A DNA stretch of 64,000 bases from an uncultured Verrucomicrobia subdivision 3 bacterium (lineage in GTDB: Bacteria; Verrucomicrobiota; Verrucomicrobiia; Limisphaerales; UBA11358): NCBI GenBank assembly GCA_903872345.1, contig CAIQKM010000062.1, positions 58,386-122,385 on the forward strand, given 5' to 3'. The position numbers were made by a program, and so were the translations under genes. Below the pieces are notes generated by a model that searched no databases, was not told the DNA's origin, and worked only from the letters and a program-made list of their open reading frames with translations. Below are positions 26,695 through 33,377 of this stretch, one piece after another (position 1 is the stretch's first letter; every line of letters starts with the position of its first letter).

Positions 26695-27008
26695 ACTCGA
26701 TTCCACCCCATCCCATCCGCCCGGCAGTTTGCCGCCGCCGTGCCAGCCGGGCATTCGGCCAGGCCGCCGCCGGCCTGAGCCTGATATTTCTGACCGGCTG
26801 TCGCGGCGCGCCGTCCATCAACCTGCTGGGTTCCTTCTTTCCCGCCTGGATGCTCTGCATGATTCTCGGGGTGGCGGGGGCGTTTGTGGTGCGCGTCATC
26901 TGCGTCCGCACCGGCGTCGAACCCTATATGCAGCCGCGGCTGCCAATCTATCTCTGTCTTTGGGGGCTGATCACATTGCTCCTCTGGCTGAGTTTTTTCA
27001 GGAGCTAA
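26691..27008 (+). CDS. ytcA: YtcA-family small membrane lipoprotein
   Basis: 105 residues. An N-terminal hydrophobic stretch with lipobox-like LTGC, then APSINLLGSFFPAWMLC, one or two TM helices, VRTGVEPYMQPRLPIYL and a final TM. This matches E. coli YtcA, which heads the mdtNOP operon. Here it lies between the channel and the HlyD gene. Function unknown, but the conserved link with MdtN/MdtO-type pumps supports an accessory role in the inner membrane. Confidence 0.8.
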   Translation: MNSIPPHPIRPAVCRRRASRAFGQAAAGLSLIFLTGCRGAPSINLLGSFFPAWMLCMILGVAGAFVVRVICVRTGVEPYMQPRLPIYLCLWGLITLLLWLSFFRS

Positions 27009-27012
27009 CTTT

Positions 27013-28155
27013 ATGTCCGAAACATCCCCCGTTTCCCCCCCGCCCGAATTGAAAGTCATCGGCCAGCGCCTCGGCCTGGCCATCATCATCGCCTTCGTGA
27101 TCGTCGCCGCCATCGCGGTGTGGTCGCACGACAACCACCCGCAAACGGACGACGCCACGCTGCGGGCGAATTTCATCGGCGTGGCGCCGCAGGTGAGCGG
27201 CCACATTGTCGCGTTGCATGTGCAGGACAATCAGTATGTAAACGAAGGCGACCTCCTCTTTGAGGTCGATCCCCGGCCTTACGAACACGCCGTGGAACAG
27301 GCGAAGGCCAATTTGAGCCTGACCCGCAAGGAGGTCGCGGTGCTGCAAAAGTCCCTGCGCGTGGCGGACGCCGCGATTACGCGGGCGGAGGCCCAGGAAC
27401 TGGCGGCCGAAGCCACGGTGGAACGCGCCCAGGCGGAATACCAGGAGGCCGGCGACCACGTCAAACGGCTGGAACCGCTGCTGACCAAGGAGTTTGCGAC
27501 CGCCGACCAGCTCGAGGCGGCCCGCACCAAGCGGCTGGTGGCGGACACCGCCGTCCGCGAGGCGCAACGGATGCTGGCGGCCGCCACGGCGGCCGTGGAG
27601 GAAACCAAAGTGGAACGGCTCCGCGCCGATGACGCCATCGGCCAGGAGGACGGCGTGAACGCGCGCATTGCCGCGGCGGCGGCCCAGTTGCATGAGGCCG
27701 AGCTGAATCTGGAATACTGTCGCGTCACCGCGCCGTTCAGCGGCAAGGTGGTGAATTTCAACATTTCCGTCGGGGCCTTCGCCCGGGCGGGGGTGGATTT
27801 GTTCACGCTGGTAGATACGCGCACCTGGTATGTCGTCGCCAATTTCCGGGAGACCCAGCTCAAACACATCGAGGAAGGCTCGCCGGCGGAGGTTTATCTG
27901 CAATTCAAGGGCGGCAAACGCTTTCAAGGCAAGGTGGTCGGCCTTGCCTGGGCCGTTGTTCCCGAGGACGGCAGCAGCGCCATGGGACTGCCCAATGTGC
28001 CGCGCAACCTGGACTGGGTACGGCTGGCGCAGCGCTTCCCCGTGCGCATTCAAATTGCCGACCCGGATGACAGCTTCCGCATCGGCGCGTCCGCCGTGGT
28101 GACGGTCACCGGCAAAGCTGCGCCGGCCGGCCGCCTGGCCGTCTTGCAGAAATGA
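27013..28155 (+). CDS. HlyD/MdtN-type membrane fusion protein
   Basis: 380 residues. N-terminal TM (LGLAIIIAFVIVAAIAVWSH), then QTDDATLRANFIGVAPQVSG and VQDNQYVNEGDLLFEVDP (first lipoyl half), a long alpha-helical hairpin (about 95-230), and the second lipoyl half with CRVTAPFSGKV. Adaptor between the FUSC-type inner-membrane protein downstream and the TolC-type channel upstream. Organised as in E. coli mdtN/aaeA. Confidence 0.9.
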   Translation: MSETSPVSPPPELKVIGQRLGLAIIIAFVIVAAIAVWSHDNHPQTDDATLRANFIGVAPQVSGHIVALHVQDNQYVNEGDLLFEVDPRPYEHAVEQAKANLSLTRKEVAVLQKSLRVADAAITRAEAQELAAEATVERAQAEYQEAGDHVKRLEPLLTKEFATADQLEAARTKRLVADTAVREAQRMLAAATAAVEETKVERLRADDAIGQEDGVNARIAAAAAQLHEAELNLEYCRVTAPFSGKVVNFNISVGAFARAGVDLFTLVDTRTWYVVANFRETQLKHIEEGSPAEVYLQFKGGKRFQGKVVGLAWAVVPEDGSSAMGLPNVPRNLDWVRLAQRFPVRIQIADPDDSFRIGASAVVTVTGKAAPAGRLAVLQK

Positions 28156-28161
28156 ACGCCT

Positions 28162-30276
28162 GTGACCGCCACACCCGCCATTTCACGCTGGTTGACCATC
28201 CCGGTCGGGGAGTTTCTGCGCCGGGAACTGGCCCCCACGCCCGGACGCTGGCAGGCCACGCTGCGCATCACGCTGGCATGCCTGGTCTGCACCATTCCGA
28301 TCATGGCTTTCCATTTGAAGCAGCCGGTCATGGTCATGATCGGGATGTTCATGGTCACGCGCGAGGACATATCCACCACCCTGCTGGGCACGTTGCTGGC
28401 CATCCTGGCCGCCACCGCCGCCTGCGGCCTGTTGCTTATCTACTACATGGTCGCGCTGGATCTCACCTGGTTCCGGGTGCTCTGCGTTCCCGTGCTCATT
28501 ATGGCGGGTTTGCTGATGCTCCGGGTGGTGAACCCGCCCGTTCTCGGGTTGGCGGTCGCCGTCATCCTCGGCTTTGGCATCACGATTCCCGACACCGTCG
28601 CCTCGATTGAAACGCTGAACCGGATGCCGTTTTATTACTGTTGGGCCTGGATTCTGGGGCTGGGGGTAAATCTGTTGGTGCAATGCCTGCTGAACCCCGA
28701 AACTTCCCGGTCCCTGCTCCTGCGCGGATTGCTGACCCGCCTTGACGCGGTGGAACAATTGCTGCGGCGGCTGGCCGCCGGCGAACCGGCCGGTGCGGAA
28801 CCGTCGGCCCTGGCGTCCCTCGCGCGGGCCGGCGTGGTGAGGCCGCTCCAGCTGCTCAAGCTGGTCCGGGCCATCGAGCCGTGGCTCAAAAAATACGAGG
28901 CGGAACTGCGCGCGCAATTCATTGTGGTGGACCGCCTGGTGACGGCCGCCGCCGTGCTCGAAACCCAAGACGTGCCGGCCGGAGGGGAAGCGGCGCGGCA
29001 ACGGCTGCTCCGCCTGGCCGATGCCTGCGCCCGCTGGCGCACCGCGATCAAACATCACGAACCGCCGGCGGTTCCGGCTCCATCGCCGTCTGCCCGTCCA
29101 TCCGCCAAGGAGGAGCCGGACGCCTTGCCCGCGCTGGCGGAAATGGAGCGCGCCGCCGAACTGATGCCGTTCACGTTTCCCGGGCGGGAGCTGCCGGCGG
29201 AATTGAAGCTGGCTCCCGGCCAGGACCAAGGCGGGTTGCTGGCCCCGGATGCCTTTGCCAATCCGGAGCACCTGCGCTTTGCCATCAAAGGGGCGCTCGC
29301 CAGTTTTGTTTGCTATCTCATTTTTACCCTGTCGGCCTATCCGGGCATCTATACGGCGGTCATCACCTGCATCGTTTGCTCGCTCTCAACCGTTGGCGCC
29401 AGCCTTCAGAAAGGCGTGTTGCGTTTCGCCGGCTCGGCCGTCGGCGGCGCGCTGGGTTTCCTCTGCCTGATGTATGTCTTTCCCAACCTTGATTCATTGG
29501 GCGGCTTCTGGTTTCCCTTTGGCGCGGTCATGGCCCTGGCCGCCTACGTCAACTTTGGCAGTCCGCGCATCTCCTATTGCGGGATTCAAATCTGCCTGGC
29601 CTTTTGCAAATGCGCCATGCAGACCTACGGCACTTACACCGAAATGCGGGTGGCGCGCGACCGCCTCATCGGCATCGCCCTGGGACTGGTGGTGTTCGGA
29701 ATTATCAACGGCCGCCTCTGGCCGGTCACCGCGCTGGCCACCACCAAGGCAAAACTCGCCTCGGCCCTGCGCGCCCTCGCCGAACTGGCCGGCTTGCCGG
29801 ACGCATCGGATCACGCCCCGCAACTGACCGAGGCCTACGCCCTGCGCCTCCGGGCGCATCAGAATTTCGGCGCGGTTCAGGAACTGCTCGACAGCTCGAA
29901 GTTCGAGCCCGGCGCGGCGCGGCGCGAACGGCTGGAAGCCATTCATGCCGCCGCTCAGACGCTGTTTCTCCACCAGCTTGCCATTGTCCAGCACCGGGCG
30001 GACCTGCGGCCGGCGGCGGTGCCGGAGCCGTTGCGCGCGGCATCGGTCCGGTTCCGGACGACACTGGCCGAGCTGCTCCTCGGCCTGGCCGACCGTCTGG
30101 CCGAAAAGCCCGAAAGTCCGTTGCCCGACTTGGCCGCCGCCTTGGGTGAACTCGAACAGGCGGTGGCGGACCATCTCCCGCAAGTGGCTGACGCCAGTGT
30201 GGCGGCGCACATCCGCGCCCGCCTCGCCCTCTATCAGGAAGCCGTTCCCATCGCCCTGAAGTTGTCGAAAATTTAA
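28162..30276 (+). CDS. FUSC-family inner-membrane efflux protein (MdtO/AaeB-like)
   Basis: 704 residues with a GTG start 6 bases after the HlyD stop. Two blocks of about five TM helices (residues ~30-180 and ~375-520) separated by a cytoplasmic region, and a long helical C-terminal domain: the FUSC/aromatic acid exporter layout. The second block keeps NFGSPRISYCGIQICLAFCK and VARDRLIGIALGLVVFGIIN, typical of MdtO. Likely exports aromatic or amphipathic organic acids; the substrate is inferred from AaeB only. Confidence 0.88.
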   Translation: MTATPAISRWLTIPVGEFLRRELAPTPGRWQATLRITLACLVCTIPIMAFHLKQPVMVMIGMFMVTREDISTTLLGTLLAILAATAACGLLLIYYMVALDLTWFRVLCVPVLIMAGLLMLRVVNPPVLGLAVAVILGFGITIPDTVASIETLNRMPFYYCWAWILGLGVNLLVQCLLNPETSRSLLLRGLLTRLDAVEQLLRRLAAGEPAGAEPSALASLARAGVVRPLQLLKLVRAIEPWLKKYEAELRAQFIVVDRLVTAAAVLETQDVPAGGEAARQRLLRLADACARWRTAIKHHEPPAVPAPSPSARPSAKEEPDALPALAEMERAAELMPFTFPGRELPAELKLAPGQDQGGLLAPDAFANPEHLRFAIKGALASFVCYLIFTLSAYPGIYTAVITCIVCSLSTVGASLQKGVLRFAGSAVGGALGFLCLMYVFPNLDSLGGFWFPFGAVMALAAYVNFGSPRISYCGIQICLAFCKCAMQTYGTYTEMRVARDRLIGIALGLVVFGIINGRLWPVTALATTKAKLASALRALAELAGLPDASDHAPQLTEAYALRLRAHQNFGAVQELLDSSKFEPGAARRERLEAIHAAAQTLFLHQLAIVQHRADLRPAAVPEPLRAASVRFRTTLAELLLGLADRLAEKPESPLPDLAAALGELEQAVADHLPQVADASVAAHIRARLALYQEAVPIALKLSKI

Positions 30277-30302
30277 GCAAAGACCCGGTTTGGGCCGGAC
30301 AT

Positions 30303-30322
30303 TTTTTTGGACGTTCAATAAT
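30303..30322 (+). promoter_or_regulatory. Candidate bEBP enhancer (UAS) of the trx3 operon
   Basis: TTTTTTGGACGTTCAATAAT contains the core TTGGACGTTCAA, one change from the 17159 palindrome. Its centre is 84 bp upstream of the -24 element. Confidence 0.7.
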
Positions 30323-30394
30323 TTGAAATGGTTCCACTGCCGGTGTTTTTTTCTAAGTATTACGAAACGCGCCATTTGTAAAGCGTTCGTTGGT

Positions 30395-30410
30395 TGGCAC
30401 GGTAGCTGCA
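30395..30410 (+). promoter_or_regulatory. Sigma-54 promoter of the trx3-usp-pagL operon
   Basis: TGGCACGGTAGCTGCA, with GG and GC 10 bases apart. Predicted start near 30421, 24 bases before the ATG, with AGGA at 30431 as ribosome site. Confidence 0.82.
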
Positions 30411-30444
30411 TAAATAAACTTGGATTCGCTAGGAATCCAGAAAC

Positions 30445-30831
30445 ATGAACCCTGATAAAGACCAGATTGTTGAAATCGGCGAAGCAAACTTCGAACGGGA
30501 AGTATTGCAGGCGAAGCTGCCGGTATTGGTGGCATTTTTGGCCCCTTGGAGCCGGCCTTGCCAGACGGTCCGCACCATTCTGATCGAACTGGCGGCGGCC
30601 TGCGCCGGAACCGTGAACGTCTTTGTGGTCAACGCGGATGAGCATCCCGACCTGGGATTCTGGTACGAAATCCACTCCGTCCCCACCATGCTCTATTTTG
30701 CCGACGGCCATCTCCGCGCGCGGTTGGTGGGGACGGCCAGCAAGGAAGTCATGCTTTCCCGCTTGCAACACATTTCCCGCGGCGGCGTTCATAAATCCGC
30801 CCAGCCCGGGACCAGGAAAGGAAAATCATGA
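30445..30831 (+). CDS. Thioredoxin-fold protein lacking the nucleophilic cysteine (copy 3)
   Basis: 128 residues. FLAPWSRPCQ: Ser36 replaces the first active-site cysteine and Cys39 is kept; the cis-Pro loop is SVPTMLYF. The N-terminal VEIGEANFEREVLQAK is nearly that of copy 2. First gene after the sigma-54 promoter; its stop overlaps the ATG of the universal stress gene (ATGA at 30828). Confidence 0.88.
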   Translation: MNPDKDQIVEIGEANFEREVLQAKLPVLVAFLAPWSRPCQTVRTILIELAAACAGTVNVFVVNADEHPDLGFWYEIHSVPTMLYFADGHLRARLVGTASKEVMLSRLQHISRGGVHKSAQPGTRKGKS

Positions 30832-31385
30832 GTGCTGAATCGAATCGTCCGCCGCGCACGGTTTCCGGGGCCAACGGCCAATCCGCCGAACCGGGCCGGC
30901 CGGAACAATTTCCGGCGGCCAAACCCGGGTTGCCGCTCTGGCCGGACAAGGAAATATTGGTGCCAACAGACTTTACCGACCACGCGGGGGTGGCTTTGAG
31001 CCATGCCATTCGTTTTGCGGAGCGGTTGGGCGCCCGCATCACCTTGTTGCATGTCATCGTAACGCCGCTCGCAACCATGGACGGAGTGGCCTGCTATCCC
31101 GCCATGGAAACGGTGGAACGAACCGACTGGAACGCCCGGCAATGGGTCGGGCGCATCTGCGAGCGGGAGAAATTAAGGCCGCCGATATTGGGTGAAACGG
31201 TCGTGCGGATGGGCATCCCCTGCGAGGCCGTCCGGCAAACGGCCATTGAACTGAACAGCGATCTGATCGTCGTTGCCACGCACGGTCGAAACGGTTTGTC
31301 CCATGTCCTGTTTGGCAGCGCGGCGGAAACCATCATCCGGCAGGCGCCCTGTCCGGTTCTGGTCGTTCGCGCGACGGCCCTTTGA
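30828..31385 (+). CDS. Universal stress protein, UspA family
   Basis: 185 residues. A ~40-residue disordered extension precedes the Usp fold. ILVPTDFTDHAG opens the fold, and the nucleotide-binding loop reads THGRNGLSHVLFGSAAE, then VLVV, the ATP-binding subtype signature G-x2-G-x9-G-S. Cytoplasmic stress protein; co-translated with trx3. Confidence 0.9.
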   Translation: MSAESNRPPRTVSGANGQSAEPGRPEQFPAAKPGLPLWPDKEILVPTDFTDHAGVALSHAIRFAERLGARITLLHVIVTPLATMDGVACYPAMETVERTDWNARQWVGRICEREKLRPPILGETVVRMGIPCEAVRQTAIELNSDLIVVATHGRNGLSHVLFGSAAETIIRQAPCPVLVVRATAL

Positions 31386-31397
31386 AGGAATACGAAT

Positions 31398-31676
31398 ATG
31401 AAAAAAAATCTCATCCCATTGTTGCCTCTGCTGGCCATCCTGGCCGGAGGTTGCACGCCGACTTATCACGGTCCCGACTACCACGGATCGCCCACTTATT
31501 ATCCGCCGGGGTTGTGGGATCCCATCGTTCGCGGCGAAGCAACCAACGGCCCGGCAGCCGATGCGGAAACCGGAATCGAACCAACCCCCGCCGCACTGGC
31601 GAAAATATCAACCCCGCTCGTTAACCCCCGGATGCCCATGAATGGTTCGACGTATGCGAGCAACCAAACCAAATAA
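31398..31676 (+). CDS. Small lipoprotein of unknown function
   Basis: 92 residues. Signal peptide MKKNLIPLLPLLAILAGGC with lipobox LAGGC; the mature part starts TPTYHGPDYHGSPTYYPPG, rich in Tyr, Pro and His, then becomes low-complexity. No family recognised. Its frame ends inside the next gene. Confidence 0.65.
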   Translation: MKKNLIPLLPLLAILAGGCTPTYHGPDYHGSPTYYPPGLWDPIVRGEATNGPAADAETGIEPTPAALAKISTPLVNPRMPMNGSTYASNQTK

Positions 31677-31836
31677 TTCGGAGTATCAAAGCGCGCCAAC
31701 CATTCACACCCCGAAACTGCCGGTTACCCCCGCGCTGGAACCACCCCGCCGGCGCGCCCGCAGCGGATTACAAGGGTTGAGATTATCCGACTGGCTCCGA
31801 CTGGAACGCCAACTCAAGCAGAAAGACACAAGATGA
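31654..31836 (+). CDS. Small protein with a DUF2934-like tail
   Basis: 60 residues (an alternative ATG at 31642 adds four). Rich in Pro, Thr and Arg; the C-terminus LRLSDWLRLERQLKQ recalls the DDWLQAEQELKQ tail of the DUF2934 protein at 17695-17922. It overlaps the lipoprotein 3' end by 23 bases and its stop overlaps the next start (ATGA at 31833), which supports translation. Family assignment is tentative. Confidence 0.45.
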   Translation: MRATKPNNSEYQSAPTIHTPKLPVTPALEPPRRRARSGLQGLRLSDWLRLERQLKQKDTR

Positions 31837-32057
31837 AACCATCACCATCACAAACCAAAACCGGGCCGGCGGGCGGCGCTCCGGCGGGCCTGATGCCCGG
31901 GCCGGACGTTTCCGAATCAAACTGCCATGTCTGCGGCAAAAAAATTGAAGACGGCCACTGGTTTTGCCGGATGGCCGGCGGTCCGGCCCGCATCGTCCTG
32001 TGCAGTCCGTGGTGCGCCCTTTCCCATTTTTCCCAATTACAACATGAAAACCAATAA
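31833..32057 (+). CDS. Small zinc-ribbon-like protein
   Basis: 74 residues. A flexible N-terminus, then CHVCGKKIEDGHWFCRM and VLCSPWCALSHF. The CxxC pair and the later C-x3-C plus His suggest one metal site, perhaps a treble-clef or zinc ribbon. ATGA overlap with the gene before and 14-base overlap with the PagL-like gene after. Function unknown. Confidence 0.6.
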   Translation: MKPSPSQTKTGPAGGAPAGLMPGPDVSESNCHVCGKKIEDGHWFCRMAGGPARIVLCSPWCALSHFSQLQHENQ

Positions 32058-32823
32058 ATCCAAATATCTGGCCACCGCCGCCGTTCTGGCGGGAGTCGCC
32101 ACCATGACCCTGCATGGCGCCGAAACCTCCGTGGCCCCGGCGCCGCCCCCACCAAGCCTGCCGGGGGCGGCGGGGTGGCCGAATACCAACGGGGCGTATG
32201 CCGGCTCCGTTCCGGCGCTCCGGCCGCTTCCCGCTGAAAACCCCGGCGGCGCGTCACCATCGGCTCCGCCGGTGGCGGCCGCCCCGGACATTTGGGCGGA
32301 TGGCGTCGGGAACGGGTTTAAGGCGGGCGTCCAATCCGTCAGCCTGAGCCTGGGGGCGGGACAGGGAGTTCACATTTTTGGCGGCAAGCAATGTCATGAA
32401 CTGGCGCTGGCCAGCCTGTCTTACGGCCTGATGCTGGGGCCGGTCAAAGGATCGGATCATTGGTACCGGGGCAATTGGGAGGTGCGGGGCGAACTGTTTG
32501 GCGGCTCGGAATTTGCGCCCAACGAAGAATGGGTGGTCGGCTTGACGCCCCACTTGCGATACAATTTTGCCACCGGCACGCGCTGGGTGCCGTATGCGGA
32601 TGTTGGCGCCGGGGTGTCCGCCACGAGCGTTGGTCCGCCGGATCTTTCGCACACGTTCGAGTTCAACCTGCAAGCCGCCACCGGCGTGCGCTGGTTCTTC
32701 AGGAACAATCTGGCCTTCAGCGTGGAAGCCCGTTATCTCCACATGTCCTGCGCCGGGATGCACACGCCCAATCTGGGACTGAATAATGTGGGCGGCATGG
32801 TGGAGATCAGTTGGTTCTATTGA
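32044..32823 (+). CDS. PagL-like lipid A deacylase / acyloxyacyl hydrolase family protein
   Basis: 259 residues. Signal peptide (MKTNKSKYLATAAVLAGVAT, then MTLHGAE), a Pro-rich linker, then an ~175-residue beta-barrel-like domain. The C-terminal motif LHMSCAGMHTPNLGLNNVGG corresponds to the PagL active-site motif H-x-S-N-x-G...PN-G-N; His233 and Ser235 would be catalytic. The family trims the 3-O acyl chain from lipid A in the outer membrane. Odd: the third catalytic residue (Glu in Pseudomonas PagL) is not obvious, and the Asn after the Ser is Cys236. Last gene of the trx3 operon. Confidence 0.7.
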   Translation: MKTNKSKYLATAAVLAGVATMTLHGAETSVAPAPPPPSLPGAAGWPNTNGAYAGSVPALRPLPAENPGGASPSAPPVAAAPDIWADGVGNGFKAGVQSVSLSLGAGQGVHIFGGKQCHELALASLSYGLMLGPVKGSDHWYRGNWEVRGELFGGSEFAPNEEWVVGLTPHLRYNFATGTRWVPYADVGAGVSATSVGPPDLSHTFEFNLQAATGVRWFFRNNLAFSVEARYLHMSCAGMHTPNLGLNNVGGMVEISWFY

Positions 32824-33240
32824 ACCTACATCCGCATTCCAAGGATTCCGATGAGGAATCCAATAGCCGGTCCGTTGCCAAGTTCACCAGTGACGGACAC
32901 AAAACCTCCGCCGCGTGCGCCCCATCCACTCCCGACGCCCAGTAGAACCGACCCCGTTCATACTTGGTTTGATAGGGCGCGGTGGGACGCACGCCCCGCA
33001 GCGTCCAACACTTGCGCACGACTGGCATCAGGCCGTAACGATGCTCATCCGCCACCATGTTCGCGCCGCAACAGGCCGGGTAAGCCGTCCTCGTTGAGGT
33101 CCTTGAGCCAGTTAAAAAAATGCCGGCGGCTGATGCCCGCATGTTCGGCAATCGGGTCGGTGGCGAGTTGACCGCTGCAGGCCGGGGGCATCGCCGGCAA
33201 TCGTTGGTGGTCGCTCACCTTGTCCCAATGTGTAAAAATT
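32824..33240 (-). pseudogene. IS630-type transposase remnant
   Basis: Two collapsed pieces on the minus strand in different frames. One (about 33051-33171) reads LATDPIAEHAGISRRHFF then NWLKDLNEDGLPGLLRREH, the HTH of IS630 transposases. The other (about 32830-33050) reads VADEHRYGLMPVVRKCWTLR then GVRPTAPYQTKYE, the start of the DDE domain. The middle is deleted and the C-terminus degenerate. No terminal repeats identified. Confidence 0.65.
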
Positions 33241-33377
33241 GCGACAGTGTTGCTGTTTGGAAGAAAGCCTGACGTTTACCCATCTGAAGTACATTTACGT
33301 ATCAAAGTCAGCGGCGGGCGCAAGCAGCCAATTCGCCGCCCGAGAGGCCGCGGACGGGGCCGGCGGCGGCCTGATGA

